Positions 40,961-50,596 are shown, counted from the stretch's first letter. The stretch is 64,000 bases of DNA from Stenotrophomonas maltophilia (GCF_006974125.1 NZ_CP037858.1:806001-870000), one strand, 5' to 3'. The notes: generated by a model not told the origin, from the sequence alone. A program made the numbers and translations.

Positions 40961-42148
40961 ATGACCGTTCCCGTTGCCCGCCTGTCCAGCTTCTACCTGT
41001 TCTATTACGCGGCGCTGGGCGCGTTCACTCCGTACTGGAGCCTGTTCCTGACCGCGCGCGGGATGAGCGTGACCGCCATCAGCGTGATGATGGGACTGTG
41101 GTATGCCACACGCGTGGTTGCACCCAGTGCCTGGACCTCGCTGGCGGCCGCATCACCGCGGCCGATCCGCCTGCTGCGCATCGGCTGCGTGCTGACCCTG
41201 ATCAGCTTCGCCGCATTCCTGCTGCCCCTGCCACAGCCATGGATGTATCCAGCGATGATCGTGTTCTGCTTCTTCTACAACGCGGTGATGCCTCAGTTCG
41301 AATCGATCACCCTCACCCATCTCGGCAGCGACAGCCATCGCTACGGCCTGATCCGGGTCTGGGGTTCGCTCGGATTCATCGCCATCGTCACTCTGTTCGG
41401 CTGGCTGATCGAAGGTGACGGCACCGCCAGCCGCGCCGGGCTGCTGCCGTGGATGATGCTGCCGCTGTTCGTCCTGCTGGTTGCCTCGGCCTTCAGCAAC
41501 CACTACGCACGCGACATCGGCAGGACCGGCGGCGATGCCAGCGGCTTCTGGCAGATCGTGCGACGCCCGCCGGTGCTGGCATTCTTCCTGGCCGCTTTCA
41601 TGGAACAGCTCTCGTTCGGCCCGTACTACACATTCTTCTCGGTCTACATGGACCACCACGGCTATCGCACGTCCACGCTCGGCCTGCTCTGGACCATCGG
41701 CGTGGTGTTCGAAGTGGGCGTGTTCTTCACCATCGGTCGCTTCTTCCGCCGCTACGACGCCAACTGGATGCTGCTGATCGCGCTGGTCAGCTCCTGCCTG
41801 CGCTGGGCGGTGACCGCACTGTTCCCGGAAAACCTGCCGGTGATGCTGCTGGCGCAGACCGCGCACGCGTTGGGCTTTGCGGCGTTCTTCGCGGCGGCGA
41901 TGCAGATGCTGGCGACCTACTTCCCGGGTCGCCTCAACGGCCATGGCCAGGGCCTGCTGTACGGCTTCTCGTCCGGTGTCGGCGGCGTGCTGGGCGCGCT
42001 CATCGCCGGCCAATTGTGGAAGATCGACGAGGGACGCACGGCCTTCCTCGCGGGAAGCGGGTTCGCTCTGGTCGGCGCCCTTCTGTGCTTCTTCGCGCTG
42101 AGCCTGCCGTTGATCCGTGCACGCCGCAGCATTGCGCGGGCCCGGTAA
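40961..42148 (+). CDS. MFS transporter (HcaT/nucleoside-symporter-like)
   Basis: A 395-residue integral membrane protein with about 12 hydrophobic segments. It opens RLSSFYLFYYAALGAFTPYWSLFL, a start typical of the MFS_1-like group that includes E. coli HcaT. Other family features are IRVWGSLGFI and GPYYTFFSVYMDHHGY. The substrate is unknown. The ATG lies 16 bp after the inverted repeat and has no evident ribosome site. Shares a bidirectional terminator with the DUF2058 gene. Confidence 0.85.
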   Translation: MTVPVARLSSFYLFYYAALGAFTPYWSLFLTARGMSVTAISVMMGLWYATRVVAPSAWTSLAAASPRPIRLLRIGCVLTLISFAAFLLPLPQPWMYPAMIVFCFFYNAVMPQFESITLTHLGSDSHRYGLIRVWGSLGFIAIVTLFGWLIEGDGTASRAGLLPWMMLPLFVLLVASAFSNHYARDIGRTGGDASGFWQIVRRPPVLAFFLAAFMEQLSFGPYYTFFSVYMDHHGYRTSTLGLLWTIGVVFEVGVFFTIGRFFRRYDANWMLLIALVSSCLRWAVTALFPENLPVMLLAQTAHALGFAAFFAAAMQMLATYFPGRLNGHGQGLLYGFSSGVGGVLGALIAGQLWKIDEGRTAFLAGSGFALVGALLCFFALSLPLIRARRSIARAR

Positions 42149-42149
42149 C

Positions 42150-42178
42150 GAAAACGCCGGGCAATGCCCGGCGTTTTC
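42150..42178. terminator. Bidirectional rho-independent terminator
   Basis: Stem GAAAACGCCGGGC around a 3-nt loop, with A-run and T-run on either side, between converging MFS and DUF2058 genes. Confidence 0.9.
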
Positions 42179-42196
42179 ATCGTGCAGCAGGTTCAG

Positions 42197-42892
42197 TTAC
42201 CAGACCAGGTCGTCCGGCACCTGGTACTGCGGGTCCGCGTAGGGATCTTCCTCGGCCGGCGCGTTCGGGTCGACCTTCAGCGCCACCGATGCGGCAAACA
42301 CCGCTTCGGACTGTGCCAGCACTTCGGCGGTCACCAGCAGGTAACGGCCATTGAGCTGGACCACGCCCAGTTCACCGGCATTGAGCGCGGTCAGCTGTTC
42401 GGCGGTCACGTAGATACGCTTGATCTTGCCGCCATACGGGAAGTGGCGGGCAATGTCGGCCGCCTCGGCATTGAGGCTCTTGTCCTTCAGCAGCTCTTCC
42501 AGCTTGGCCTTCGCTTCGCGGCGCACGCGTGCTTCTTCCTGCTTCAGGCGCTCGGTCTCGATGCGCTCTTCCTTCTCGCGCTGGGCGCGGATGGCATAGG
42601 CCTTGGCCAGATCCATCTCTTCGGCGCTGCGCGGCTTGCGCGGGCCCTGCGGGCCCGGGCCACGCAACTGGCCGGGCTTGCCCGGGCCACCCGACTTGCC
42701 GGGGCCATGCCCACGGCGCTCGCCAGGCTTGTGCTCGCCCCGGCCTGCGCCCTGCGGCTTTCCATTGCCATTGCCATTGCCACCCTTGCCCTGCGGGCGG
42801 CCATCACGGCGGGGGCCATCATTCTTGCGCTCGGGCTTGGGCGCCGGCTTGAAGCCCAGGCCCATCAGCTGGTCGCGGAGGGTATCGCTCAT
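42197..42892 (-). CDS. DUF2058 family protein (YaiL-like)
   Basis: 231 residues: a short N-terminal helix (MSDTLRDQLMGLGFKPAPKP), a Gly/Pro/Lys/Arg-rich low-complexity stretch (about 20-85) likely disordered and nucleic-acid binding, a charged helix (AIRAQREKEERIETERLKQEEARV), and a conserved C-terminal domain with YGGKIKRIYVTAEQ. This is the DUF2058 pattern, called nucleoprotein or polynucleotide-associated in E. coli (YaiL). Exact function unknown. Last gene of the gpx-FKBP-ugd-slyX set. Confidence 0.85.
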   Translation of the reverse strand: MSDTLRDQLMGLGFKPAPKPERKNDGPRRDGRPQGKGGNGNGNGKPQGAGRGEHKPGERRGHGPGKSGGPGKPGQLRGPGPQGPRKPRSAEEMDLAKAYAIRAQREKEERIETERLKQEEARVRREAKAKLEELLKDKSLNAEAADIARHFPYGGKIKRIYVTAEQLTALNAGELGVVQLNGRYLLVTAEVLAQSEAVFAASVALKVDPNAPAEEDPYADPQYQVPDDLVW

Positions 42893-42902
42893 AGGATTCG
42901 GA

Positions 42903-43145
42903 TCAGTAGTGCGGCGGCGGCGGTTCGCTCGCCGGATCGGAAGAATTCAGTGCGTTGCGGACCTTGCCCAGGTCCTCCAGCAGCACGCGCAGCACGTCGG
43001 CGTTGCGCATGCCCTGCATGCGCGCATCGGCCAGCGCATCGCTCAATTCGGCAAGCGCCTGTTCCTGGAAGGACACGCGCATTTCCAGTTCGACCAGGCG
43101 CGCTTCCAGCGCCTGCTCGCGCTCGGTCGGCAGCAGGTCAGACAT
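42903..43145 (-). CDS. slyX: SlyX family protein
   Basis: An 80-residue coiled-coil protein beginning [20 protein letters not shown], with [14 protein letters not shown], and ending PPPHY as is usual for SlyX. Its role is not well defined. The start overlaps the ugd stop by 8 bp, giving tight coupling; a second ATG seven codons upstream would lie further inside ugd and is less likely. Confidence 0.85.
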   Translation of the reverse strand: MSDLLPTEREQALEARLVELEMRVSFQEQALAELSDALADARMQGMRNADVLRVLLEDLGKVRNALNSSDPASEPPPPHY

Positions 43146-44487
43146 GCAACGAACGCCCCCGGCCAATGCCGTAGTACGCCAGGCCAGCAGCTTCCACTTC
43201 GGCCGGATCGTACAGATTGCGCCCGTCGAACACCGCCGCGTCCTTCAGCTGCTCGCGCAGCTTCTGGAAATCGGGGCTGCGGAACTGCTTCCACTCGGTA
43301 ACCACCACCAGCGCGTCGGCCCCTTCGAGGGCTTCATCGGCGCTGTTGCAGAACACCAGGTCATCGCGCTCGCCGAAGATGCGCTGCGATTCATGCATCG
43401 CTTCCGGGTCGTAGGCACGCACCGTGGCACCGCCTTCCCACAGCTGGGCCAGCAGGCGACGGCTGGAGGCTTCACGCATGTCGTCGGTGTTCGGCTTGAA
43501 TGCCAGGCCCCACACGGCAAACGTCCTGCCGCGCACGCCTTCGTCCTCGCCCTTGTCGTAATGACGCTGGATGAGGGCGAACAGGTGGCCCTTCTGCGCA
43601 TCATTGACCGCTTCCACCGCGTTCAACAGCTTCGGCTCAAGACCATGCTGCTGCGCGGTTCGGGCCAGCGCCTGCACGTCCTTGGGGAAGCAGGATCCAC
43701 CGTAACCGGCACCCGGATAGATGAAGTGCCAGCCGATGCGTGGGTCCGAACCGATACCCTGGCGGACCTGCTCGACGTCGGCACCGACACGCTCGGCGAT
43801 GTTGGCGATTTCGTTCATGAACGAAATCTTGGTCGCCAGCATCGCGTTCGCCGCGTACTTGGTCAGCTCGGCCGAGCGCACGTCCATTTCCACCACGCGG
43901 TCGTGATTGCGGTTGAACGGCGCATACAGGCGGCGCATCACCGCCACCGACTCCTCGCTGGTCGCACCGATGATGATGCGGTCCGGGCGCATGCAGTCGG
44001 CAACCGCGTCGCCTTCCTTCAGGAATTCCGGGTTGGACACCACATCGAAGGCGATGTCCGCGCCACGCGCGGCAAGTTCTTCAGCAATGGCGGCACGCAC
44101 CTTGTCGGCGGTGCCCACCGGCACCGTCGACTTGTTGACCACCACGGTCGGCACGCTCATGTGCCGGCCAATGGTACGGGCCACGGCCAGTACGTACTGC
44201 AGGTCGGCACTGCCGTCCTCGTCCGGCGGGGTACCAACGGCGATGAACACCACCTGGCCATGCGCGATCGCGGACGCGGCATCGGTGGTGAATGCCAGCC
44301 GCAACGCGGCGTGGTTGGCCTTCACCATCGGCTCCAGGCCGGGCTCATAGATCGGGATGATGCCCTGGTTGAGGCCATCCACCTTGGCCTGGTCGATATC
44401 GACGCAGACCACCTGATGACCGACATCGGCCAGGCAGGTACCGGTCACCAGACCTACATAACCGGTACCGAAAATCGCAACGCGCAT
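43138..44487 (-). CDS. ugd: UDP-glucose 6-dehydrogenase
   Basis: Oxidises UDP-glucose to UDP-glucuronate, a precursor for capsule, exopolysaccharide or lipid A modification. The 449-residue enzyme has the NAD-binding [10 protein letters not shown] (7-16), the central dimer domain and catalytic Cys266 in GGSCFPKD. It lies 23 bp after the FKBP gene on the same strand. Confidence 0.96.
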   Translation of the reverse strand: MRVAIFGTGYVGLVTGTCLADVGHQVVCVDIDQAKVDGLNQGIIPIYEPGLEPMVKANHAALRLAFTTDAASAIAHGQVVFIAVGTPPDEDGSADLQYVLAVARTIGRHMSVPTVVVNKSTVPVGTADKVRAAIAEELAARGADIAFDVVSNPEFLKEGDAVADCMRPDRIIIGATSEESVAVMRRLYAPFNRNHDRVVEMDVRSAELTKYAANAMLATKISFMNEIANIAERVGADVEQVRQGIGSDPRIGWHFIYPGAGYGGSCFPKDVQALARTAQQHGLEPKLLNAVEAVNDAQKGHLFALIQRHYDKGEDEGVRGRTFAVWGLAFKPNTDDMREASSRRLLAQLWEGGATVRAYDPEAMHESQRIFGERDDLVFCNSADEALEGADALVVVTEWKQFRSPDFQKLREQLKDAAVFDGRNLYDPAEVEAAGLAYYGIGRGRSLHV

Positions 44488-44510
44488 GTCCGTGCAGGCT
44501 CCGTGGTGGC

Positions 44511-45488
44511 TTACGGCAGGACGCCCAGCAGCTCGACGTCGAACGTCAGAGTCGCGTTCGGGCCGATCGGGCCACCCGGGGTGCCATTCTCGCCATAAGC
44601 CAGATTGCCCGGGATCCAGAAGCGGTACTTCGAACCGACCGGCATCAGCGCAACGCCCTCGGTCCAGCCCTTGATCACCTGGTCCAGGCCGAACTCGGCC
44701 GGCTGACGACCATAGGAACTGTCGAACACGGTGCCGTTGAGCAGCTTGCCTTCATAGTTCACGCGCACCTTGCTGCTCGGCAGCGGGCGCTCGCCGCTGC
44801 CCGGGCGGATGATCTGGTACTGCAGGCCCGAAGCAGTCGTCACGACGCCCGGCTGGGTCTTGTTCTTGGCCAGGAAGGCATTGCCTTCCTCACGGTTGGT
44901 CTGCGCAGCAGCGGCAGCCTTGGCCTGCATTTCAGCCTGCTTGCTGCCCATGAAGGCCTGGATGGTGGCGGTCGCGTCAGCTTCCGTCATCTTCGGCTGA
45001 CCCTTGCTCAGGCCGGTGCTGATCGCGTCAAACAGCGAGGCAACGTCGATGTCGTCCTTCAGCTGCGCCAGCGACGGGCCCACCGAGTAGGAACCGATCA
45101 TCTGCGACACCTTGACGCGGTCGACCTTCGGCGGCTGCGAACCCGGCGCCATGCCCGGCACCTGCTGGCCGCTGCGGGCCATCACGACCTGGCGCAGGGC
45201 CGCGTCGGTGGCCTTGGCCTGTTCCTGGGTGATCTGCGGCTGCAGGCCTTCGAACGAACGCTCCACGGCGGTACGCAGCGCGGCCACGTCGATCTCATCG
45301 GCGATCGGGGTGAACGACTTGGCCACGTCCAGGCCGATGGCGTAGCCGAGCTTCTGCTTGGGGGAATTCAAGGTTGCGGTCTCCTTGGCGGCTGCGGGGG
45401 CAGCCGGTTGTTGCGACAGAGCGACACCCGAAGTGCCCATCGCCAGAATCAGAACCGACGCCGCGGCGCCGCGCATTCCCATCTTCAT
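44511..45488 (-). CDS. FKBP-type peptidyl-prolyl isomerase, exported
   Basis: 325 residues: Sec signal (about 1-26, ending VALSQ), an N-terminal FKBP dimerisation region with [14 protein letters not shown], a linker, and a C-terminal FKBP domain ([39 protein letters not shown]). Resembles Mip/FkpA, periplasmic folding catalysts. The ATG at 45488 is chosen for the GGA at correct spacing; one at 45497 is possible. Confidence 0.9.
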   Translation of the reverse strand: MKMGMRGAAASVLILAMGTSGVALSQQPAAPAAAKETATLNSPKQKLGYAIGLDVAKSFTPIADEIDVAALRTAVERSFEGLQPQITQEQAKATDAALRQVVMARSGQQVPGMAPGSQPPKVDRVKVSQMIGSYSVGPSLAQLKDDIDVASLFDAISTGLSKGQPKMTEADATATIQAFMGSKQAEMQAKAAAAAQTNREEGNAFLAKNKTQPGVVTTASGLQYQIIRPGSGERPLPSSKVRVNYEGKLLNGTVFDSSYGRQPAEFGLDQVIKGWTEGVALMPVGSKYRFWIPGNLAYGENGTPGGPIGPNATLTFDVELLGVLP

Positions 45489-45584
45489 TCGCTGCATTCC
45501 TGGAAGTGTCTGGGCGCCGACGTCGGCGCGAAAAGAAACATTGTCGCACGCATGCCGTCGATGTCGAGGCATCCGTGCCGGATA

Positions 45585-46172
45585 TCAATGAGTGGCGGCT
45601 GCAGCCAGCGCCTTGTCGATGGCCGCGGTCAGCTGCGGATCATCCGGCGTCACCTTGCTGGCGAACTGGGCGATGACCTTGCCATCGCGGCCGACCAGGT
45701 ACTTGTGGAAATTCCAGCCCGGTGCCACGCCGGTGGCCGCCGTCAACCGCTGATAGAGCGGCGTCGCCTCCGCACCGACCACATGCACCTTCTCGAACAT
45801 CGGGAACTTGACCCCGTAGGTGAGCGTGCAGAAATCCTGGATCTGCTTCTCGTCGCCCGGCTCCTGTCCCTTGAAATCATTGGAGGGGAAACCGAGCACC
45901 GCAAAACCACGGCCTGCGTAGCGCTTCTGCAGCGCCTCCAGTCCTTCGTACTGCGGGGTGTAGCCGCACTTGCTGGCGGTATTGACCACCAGCAGCACCT
46001 GGCCGTGATAGCGCTGCTGCAGGTTGACCTGCTGCTTGCTGGCCAGCGGCCGGTAGTCCAGGTCGAGCAGGTCGGCGGCCAGGGCGCTGGCGGAACCGGC
46101 GACACCGGCCACCATCAGGGCCAGCAGGGACAGGCCGCGCAGGCGGCGCGGAGAAACGGTCGACAGGGGCAT
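45585..46172 (-). CDS. Glutathione peroxidase-like exported protein
   Basis: 195 residues with an N-terminal signal or anchor (about 10-33). The peroxidase active-site region is NTASKCGYTPQY, with Cys69 instead of selenocysteine, plus the GFPSNDFKGQEPG and WNFHKYLVG motifs. Reduces hydroperoxides, probably in the periplasm and, as in most bacterial homologues, using thioredoxin-like donors rather than glutathione. TGCTATAGT (46234-46242, minus) upstream is an extended -10. Confidence 0.9.
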   Translation of the reverse strand: MPLSTVSPRRLRGLSLLALMVAGVAGSASALAADLLDLDYRPLASKQQVNLQQRYHGQVLLVVNTASKCGYTPQYEGLEALQKRYAGRGFAVLGFPSNDFKGQEPGDEKQIQDFCTLTYGVKFPMFEKVHVVGAEATPLYQRLTAATGVAPGWNFHKYLVGRDGKVIAQFASKVTPDDPQLTAAIDKALAAAATH

Positions 46173-46539
46173 CAGGAGCGGTCCGCGGTAGCCATTCACA
46201 GGGCCCGGCCAGCAGCGGCCGGGAATCGGCCGAACTATAGCACCGGGCTTCAATGGCCCAGATGGCAGGGGGCGGCCCAGGCTTTGCGCGGCGTGGCGGC
46301 TACGCCCTTCGCCGATCTTCGATGGCGAAGGGATGACATGGTATGGACATCGCTGAATGGAAGACCGCACTGGATCGCCCCATGCGACAATTTTATTTTC
46401 TTTTTAAATCAACGATGTAAGTGATTGTTTCAGCACTCTGACCACCCCTGCCATGAGTTGGGGACGGCAGGGGGTTGCACCTGAGCGTGCCGGTGTTATA
46501 GTTGCATACAACACCAGTCACCTGAGACAGGGGGAAGCC
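46173..46539. other. Divergent regulatory gap with AT-rich island
   Basis: No gene seen. It holds the probable gpx promoter (TATAGT on the minus strand, 46234-46239), a 45-bp AT-rich island (about 46388-46432) in otherwise GC-rich DNA, an inverted repeat CCCCTGCC/GGCAGGGG (46445-46473), and the promoter and operator of the GntR operon. Confidence 0.6.
46475..46515 (+). promoter_or_regulatory. Promoter and operator of the GntR/ABC operon
   Basis: TTGCAC (46475-46480) and TATAGT (46497-46502) at 16 bp, with TG one base upstream of the -10 (extended -10). Overlapping it, GGTGTT (46492-46497) and AACACC (46510-46515) form a palindrome of 6-bp arms around 12 bp with partial internal symmetry. YtrA-subfamily GntR regulators bind GTGTAT-type palindromes at their own promoter, so this is the expected operator. 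Confidence 0.7.
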
Positions 46540-46779
46540 ATGAACGTCCGGATCCGTCGCAACCTCACCGCACCTGCGGCCGCTGCCGTTTCGACCCTGA
46601 TCGTGCTGGCCTGGTTGGCCGCGCCCAGCTTCTCCGACTCCGCTGACAGTGCGCAGGACGCGACCGCCTCGCCGGCAGGGAACGCCACTGCTCCCTCCCC
46701 CCCTCCCCCGCGTCGGCTGCACAGCTCCCTGTCCATGCCGTATTTCTCGTTCGCCCAGCCGCTGACCCCACGGAGCTGA
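46540..46779 (+). CDS. Small membrane or exported protein heading the GntR operon
   Basis: 79 residues: basic start (MNVRIRRN), one hydrophobic helix at about 10-29, then an Ser/Ala/Pro-rich tail with PSPPPPRR. GGGGAA at good distance before the ATG, right after the operator, and 2 bp before the regulator start. I do not recognise a family. Possibly a translation-leader or a small partner of the ABC system. Confidence 0.65.
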   Translation: MNVRIRRNLTAPAAAAVSTLIVLAWLAAPSFSDSADSAQDATASPAGNATAPSPPPPRRLHSSLSMPYFSFAQPLTPRS

Positions 46780-46781
46780 AT

Positions 46782-47141
46782 ATGAGCGACATCCAGTGGA
46801 GCGACGGCGCTCCCATCTACCGTCAGTTGAAGGAGCGCGTGATCGCCATGATGCTCGACGGAATCCTCAAGCCGGGCGATGCCCTGCCTTCGGTGCGCCA
46901 GGTGGCCGCCGATTACCAACTCAACCCCATCACCGTTTCGCGCGCCTACCAGGAACTGGCCGACGAAGGCCTGGTCGAAAAGCGCCGCGGCCTGGGCATG
47001 TTCATGACCGAGCAGGCCGCCACGCAGCTGCGCAGCAGCGAGCGCGAGCGCTTCCTCAATGAAGAATGGCCGGCCGTGCTGGAGCGCATCCAGCGCCTGG
47101 GCCTGAGCCTCGACGAATTGCTGCCCCAGGGGAAGATCTGA
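46782..47141 (+). CDS. GntR-family regulator, YtrA subfamily
   Basis: 119 residues: a winged helix-turn-helix (PIYRQLKERVIAMMLDG; LPSVRQVAADYQLNPITVSRAYQEL) and only a short helical tail. This is the YtrA subfamily architecture, with no large effector domain. Such regulators repress ABC-transporter operons they belong to. The stop overlaps the ATPase start by one base. Confidence 0.93.
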   Translation: MSDIQWSDGAPIYRQLKERVIAMMLDGILKPGDALPSVRQVAADYQLNPITVSRAYQELADEGLVEKRRGLGMFMTEQAATQLRSSERERFLNEEWPAVLERIQRLGLSLDELLPQGKI

Positions 47142-48016
47142 TGAGTACCGTAGCAAGCGAAGCCGTCATCACCGCAAAAGGCCTGCGCAAGGCCTACAAG
47201 TCCACCGTTGCCCTCGACAATGCCAGCTTCAGCATCCCGAGCGGGCGCATCGTCGGCCTGATCGGCCCCAACGGTGCCGGCAAGACCACGGCATTGAAGG
47301 CACTGCTCGGCCTGACCTCGGTGGAAGGTGAGCTGAGCGTGCTTGGCCGCGATCCACGCCTGCACCGCGACGAGCTGATGAACGACATCTGCTTCATCGC
47401 CGATGTCGCCGTGCTGCCGCGCTGGCTGAAGGTGCGCGAGGCGATCGACTTCGTCGCCGGCGTGCATCCGCGCTTCGACCGCGCCCGCTGCGAACGCTTC
47501 CTCGCCAATACCAAGCTGCAGCCGAAGCAGCGCGTGCGCGAACTGTCCAAGGGCATGATCGTGCAGCTGCACCTGGCGCTGGTGATGGCCATCGATGCCC
47601 GTGTCCTGGTACTGGACGAGCCCACCCTGGGCCTGGACATCCTGTACCGCAAGGAGTTCTACCAGCGCCTGCTGGAGGACTACTTCGACGAGCAGAAGAC
47701 CATCATCGTCACCACCCACCAGGTGGAAGAGATCGAGCACATCCTCAGCGACGTCATGTTCATCCGCGACGGCCGCATCGTGCTCGATGCGGAAATGGAC
47801 GAGGTCGGCCAGCGCTACACCGAACTGCTGGTCAACGCCGACCAGCTGGAAACCGCACGCGCCCTGAAGCCTATCGACGAGCGCAGCCTGGCGTTCGGCA
47901 AGACCGTGATGCTGTTCGACGGCGTACCGCGCGCCCAGCTTTCCACCCTTGGCGAGACCCGCAGCCCGGGCCTGGCCGACCTGTTCGTCGCCGTCATGAA
48001 GGGGACCTACGCATGA
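47141..48016 (+). CDS. ABC transporter ATP-binding protein
   Basis: 291 residues with Walker A GPNGAGKTT, Walker B VLVLDEPTLGLD, switch His in VTTHQVEEIEH and a divergent signature LSKGM in place of LSGGQ. Common layout of YtrB/CcmA-like drug or peptide export ATPases. The last 60 residues are a dimerisation extension. It overlaps the permease by four bases. Confidence 0.94.
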   Translation: MSTVASEAVITAKGLRKAYKSTVALDNASFSIPSGRIVGLIGPNGAGKTTALKALLGLTSVEGELSVLGRDPRLHRDELMNDICFIADVAVLPRWLKVREAIDFVAGVHPRFDRARCERFLANTKLQPKQRVRELSKGMIVQLHLALVMAIDARVLVLDEPTLGLDILYRKEFYQRLLEDYFDEQKTIIVTTHQVEEIEHILSDVMFIRDGRIVLDAEMDEVGQRYTELLVNADQLETARALKPIDERSLAFGKTVMLFDGVPRAQLSTLGETRSPGLADLFVAVMKGTYA

Positions 48017-49041
48017 ATGCCGTCAACCACCCCGTCAGTCCCCTCGGCACCCTGCGCTGGCTGCTCAAGCGCGAGTACTGGGAAAACCGCGGCGGTTTCC
48101 TGTATGCCCCGCTGATCGCCGGCCTGATCTCGCTGGTGATGAGTACCGTCGGCATCGCCTTCGGCCTGTTCGCATTGAACCGCGCGGCGCGCAACGGTGC
48201 GCTGCATGTCGATGGCGAAAGCGTGAACGTCAATGGCCTGGACCTGGCCCTGCTCACCCGCAACATCGACAGCAAGGACCTTGCCGACCTCGGCAACGGC
48301 CTCGACCTGACCCTGGTGCTCAGTTCGGCCTGGCCGTTCCTGGTGCTGGCCTTCGTGGTGTTCTTCTATTGCCTGGGCGCCCTGTACGACGACCGCCGCG
48401 ACCGCAGCATCCTGTTCTGGAAGTCGTTGCCGCTGTCGGACACCCAGACCGTGCTGTCCAAGGTGATCAGCGCACTTGTCGTGGCGCCGCTGATCGCGGT
48501 GATTGCCGGCATCATCACCATGTTCGGCTTCATGCTGATCATCAGCATCGTCGCGCTGATGCACGGTGGCAGCCCGATGGCCCTGATCTGGGGGCCCGCC
48601 AGCCCGTTGACCCTGGCCGCTGGCCACCTGAGCTGGATTCCGGTCTACGCTCTGTGGGCCCTGCCCACTGCAGGCTGGCTGCTGCTGTGCTCTGCCTGGG
48701 CCAAGAGCAAGCCGTTCCTGTGGGCGGTGATGCTGCCACTGTTTGCCGGCGTCATCGTCAGCACCACCAAGATCATGCCGCTGTTCGGCCTGACCACCGG
48801 CTGGTTCTGGCAGAACATCGTCGGCCGCCTGCTGCTGGGCGGCGTGCCCGGCATGGACCTGCTGTACCGCCTCGGCGCAGGTGAAGGTTCGCGCCGCGAC
48901 CTGGATTCGGTGGTCAGCCTGATGTCCCCCGCCTCGCAGCTGAAGTCGCTGGCGATGCCGGAACTGTGGATCGGAGCGGCCGTCGGTGCAGTGTTCATCT
49001 TCCTCGCCATCCGCCTGCGCAAGCGCGCCGGCGAGATCTGA
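48013..49041 (+). CDS. ABC transporter permease
   Basis: A 342-residue ABC-2-type permease with six or seven hydrophobic segments, opening LKREYWENRGGFLYAPLIAGL, with a large extracytoplasmic insert between the first and second helices and YDDRRDRSILFWKSLPLSDTQ as the coupling loop. It overlaps the ATPase gene (ATGA). Substrate unknown; YtrA-type operons usually respond to cell-envelope stress. Confidence 0.92.
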   Translation: MNAVNHPVSPLGTLRWLLKREYWENRGGFLYAPLIAGLISLVMSTVGIAFGLFALNRAARNGALHVDGESVNVNGLDLALLTRNIDSKDLADLGNGLDLTLVLSSAWPFLVLAFVVFFYCLGALYDDRRDRSILFWKSLPLSDTQTVLSKVISALVVAPLIAVIAGIITMFGFMLIISIVALMHGGSPMALIWGPASPLTLAAGHLSWIPVYALWALPTAGWLLLCSAWAKSKPFLWAVMLPLFAGVIVSTTKIMPLFGLTTGWFWQNIVGRLLLGGVPGMDLLYRLGAGEGSRRDLDSVVSLMSPASQLKSLAMPELWIGAAVGAVFIFLAIRLRKRAGEI

Positions 49042-49066
49042 TCCCATCCATCCGGAGGCACCACCC

Positions 49067-49954
49067 ATGCGTTCTTTGCTCGCCTGTTCTGCGTTGTTGC
49101 TGTTGCCGTTGTCGGCGCTGGCCGCCGATGCTCCGAACTGCAAGTTCACTGCCGCCCGCGCGTTGAAGCTGGACGTGGCCGGTGCCAAAACGGTGGTGTT
49201 CGAAGTCAACCAGCACGACCTGAAGGTGGTCGCCAGCGCCGGCGGCGGCCAGTTGGACGGCCGCGCCTGCGCGTCCAGCCAGGAATGGCTGGACCAGCTG
49301 GTACTGGACCAGCGCAAGGTGGGCGACAAGCTGGTCGTCAGCCTGCGCCGCGACGGCCGCCAAAGCGGCATCAGCCTGGGCAACAGCTACGCCTGGCTGG
49401 ATATCCGCGGCAGCGTGCCGGACAACCTGCCGCTGCAGTTCAAGGTCGGCTCCGGCGATGCCAGCGTAGAGAACGCACAGTCGCTGAGCGTGGACGTCGG
49501 CTCCGGTGACGCGGTGGCCCGCGGCACCCGCGGCAGCATCCACGCTGCAGTGGGTTCCGGCGACCTCAACATCGATGGCGGCAGCTCCCTGAATCTGCTG
49601 TCGCTGGGTTCGGGCGACGTCAATGCCCGCAACATCGGCGGCGACGCCGTAACCGGCACGGTCGGTTCGGGTGACCTGAAGATCACCGATGTGCGTGGCA
49701 ACGCGCGTCTGGACACGGTCGGCTCGGGTGATATCGAGTTCAAGCGCGTGCAGGGCAGCGTTGAAGTGGGCGTGGTCGGCTCCGGTGGCGTCGACCTGGC
49801 CGATATCGGCGGCAACGTGCATGTGCGCAGCCACGGCTCGGGCGACATCCAGGTGGACGGCGTACGCGGCAGCCTGACCGTCGATCACAGCGGCAGCGGC
49901 GATGTCGAACACCGCAACGTCAGCGGCCGGGTCACCCTGCCGCGCGGCAAGTAA
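49067..49954 (+). CDS. Exported GSGD-repeat beta-helix protein (DUF4097/DUF2807-like)
   Basis: 295 residues with a signal peptide (about 1-20, LSALAAD). From residue about 125 to the end there are nine repeats of GSGD or GSGG at about 16-22 residue spacing, as expected of a right-handed beta-helix or solenoid seen in DUF4097/DUF2807 'adhesin-like' proteins. GGAGG precedes the start. Last or near-last gene of the GntR-ABC operon (25 bp after the permease), so probably periplasmic and co-induced. Confidence 0.85.
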   Translation: MRSLLACSALLLLPLSALAADAPNCKFTAARALKLDVAGAKTVVFEVNQHDLKVVASAGGGQLDGRACASSQEWLDQLVLDQRKVGDKLVVSLRRDGRQSGISLGNSYAWLDIRGSVPDNLPLQFKVGSGDASVENAQSLSVDVGSGDAVARGTRGSIHAAVGSGDLNIDGGSSLNLLSLGSGDVNARNIGGDAVTGTVGSGDLKITDVRGNARLDTVGSGDIEFKRVQGSVEVGVVGSGGVDLADIGGNVHVRSHGSGDIQVDGVRGSLTVDHSGSGDVEHRNVSGRVTLPRGK

Positions 49955-49984
49955 ACCTCTTCCAGACACGTCCAGGGGAACATC

Positions 49985-50596
49985 ATGAATCTGTTGCGCC
50001 TGCTGCCCACCACTCTGCTCTGCCTGCCGCTGATCGCCTGCGGCGGCACGTCCTCCGCCCCCGACAAGACCGTCGGCAAGAGCGTCGCCGAAGCCACCAG
50101 CGGCGTCGGCCAGACCGTCAAGGAAGCCATGGACGATGCCCGCAAGGACATCACCCAGGGCAACATCAAGATCTCCGCGGACAAGCAGCCGCGTGCGGAG
50201 ATCACGCCCGACGGCCGCCTGCTGATCGCTGGCAAGGAGGTCGCGGCCAACGACACCCAGCGCCGCCACCTGCAGGAGTACCGCGGCCACGTGGTCGCCA
50301 TCGCAATGGACGGCATGGATGTCGGCCTGGCCGGTGCCAAGCTCGGTGCCAATGCGGCCGGCGAAGCGCTGAAGGGGATCTTCAGCGGCGACAGCGAAGG
50401 TGTGGAGAAGCGCATCAACGCCGAAGCCGCCAAGATCGAGGTCCAGGCCAAGCGCATCTGTGATCGCCTGCCAGCGATGCTGGCCAGCCAGCAGGCACTG
50501 GCGCGCGAGCTGCCGGCGTTCAAGCCCTACGCGACGATGGACCAGAGCGACGTGGACGACTGCGGCAAGAACAACTCGGTCACGTTCTCCAACTGA
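49985..50596 (+). CDS. DUF2884 (YggN-like) lipoprotein
   Basis: 203 residues. Lipobox LIAC puts the lipidated Cys at 19. The ITPDGRLLIAGKEVAANDTQRRHLQEYR module and the C-terminal AKRICDRL resemble E. coli YggN (DUF2884). Function unknown; it is expected in the periplasm. It lies 30 bp after the beta-helix gene, so it may belong to the GntR operon. Confidence 0.8.
   Translation: MNLLRLLPTTLLCLPLIACGGTSSAPDKTVGKSVAEATSGVGQTVKEAMDDARKDITQGNIKISADKQPRAEITPDGRLLIAGKEVAANDTQRRHLQEYRGHVVAIAMDGMDVGLAGAKLGANAAGEALKGIFSGDSEGVEKRINAEAAKIEVQAKRICDRLPAMLASQQALARELPAFKPYATMDQSDVDDCGKNNSVTFSN

Noticed and set aside
45585..46172. Selenoprotein glutathione peroxidase
   Set aside because: The active-site codon is a cysteine codon (Cys69), with no in-frame TGA.
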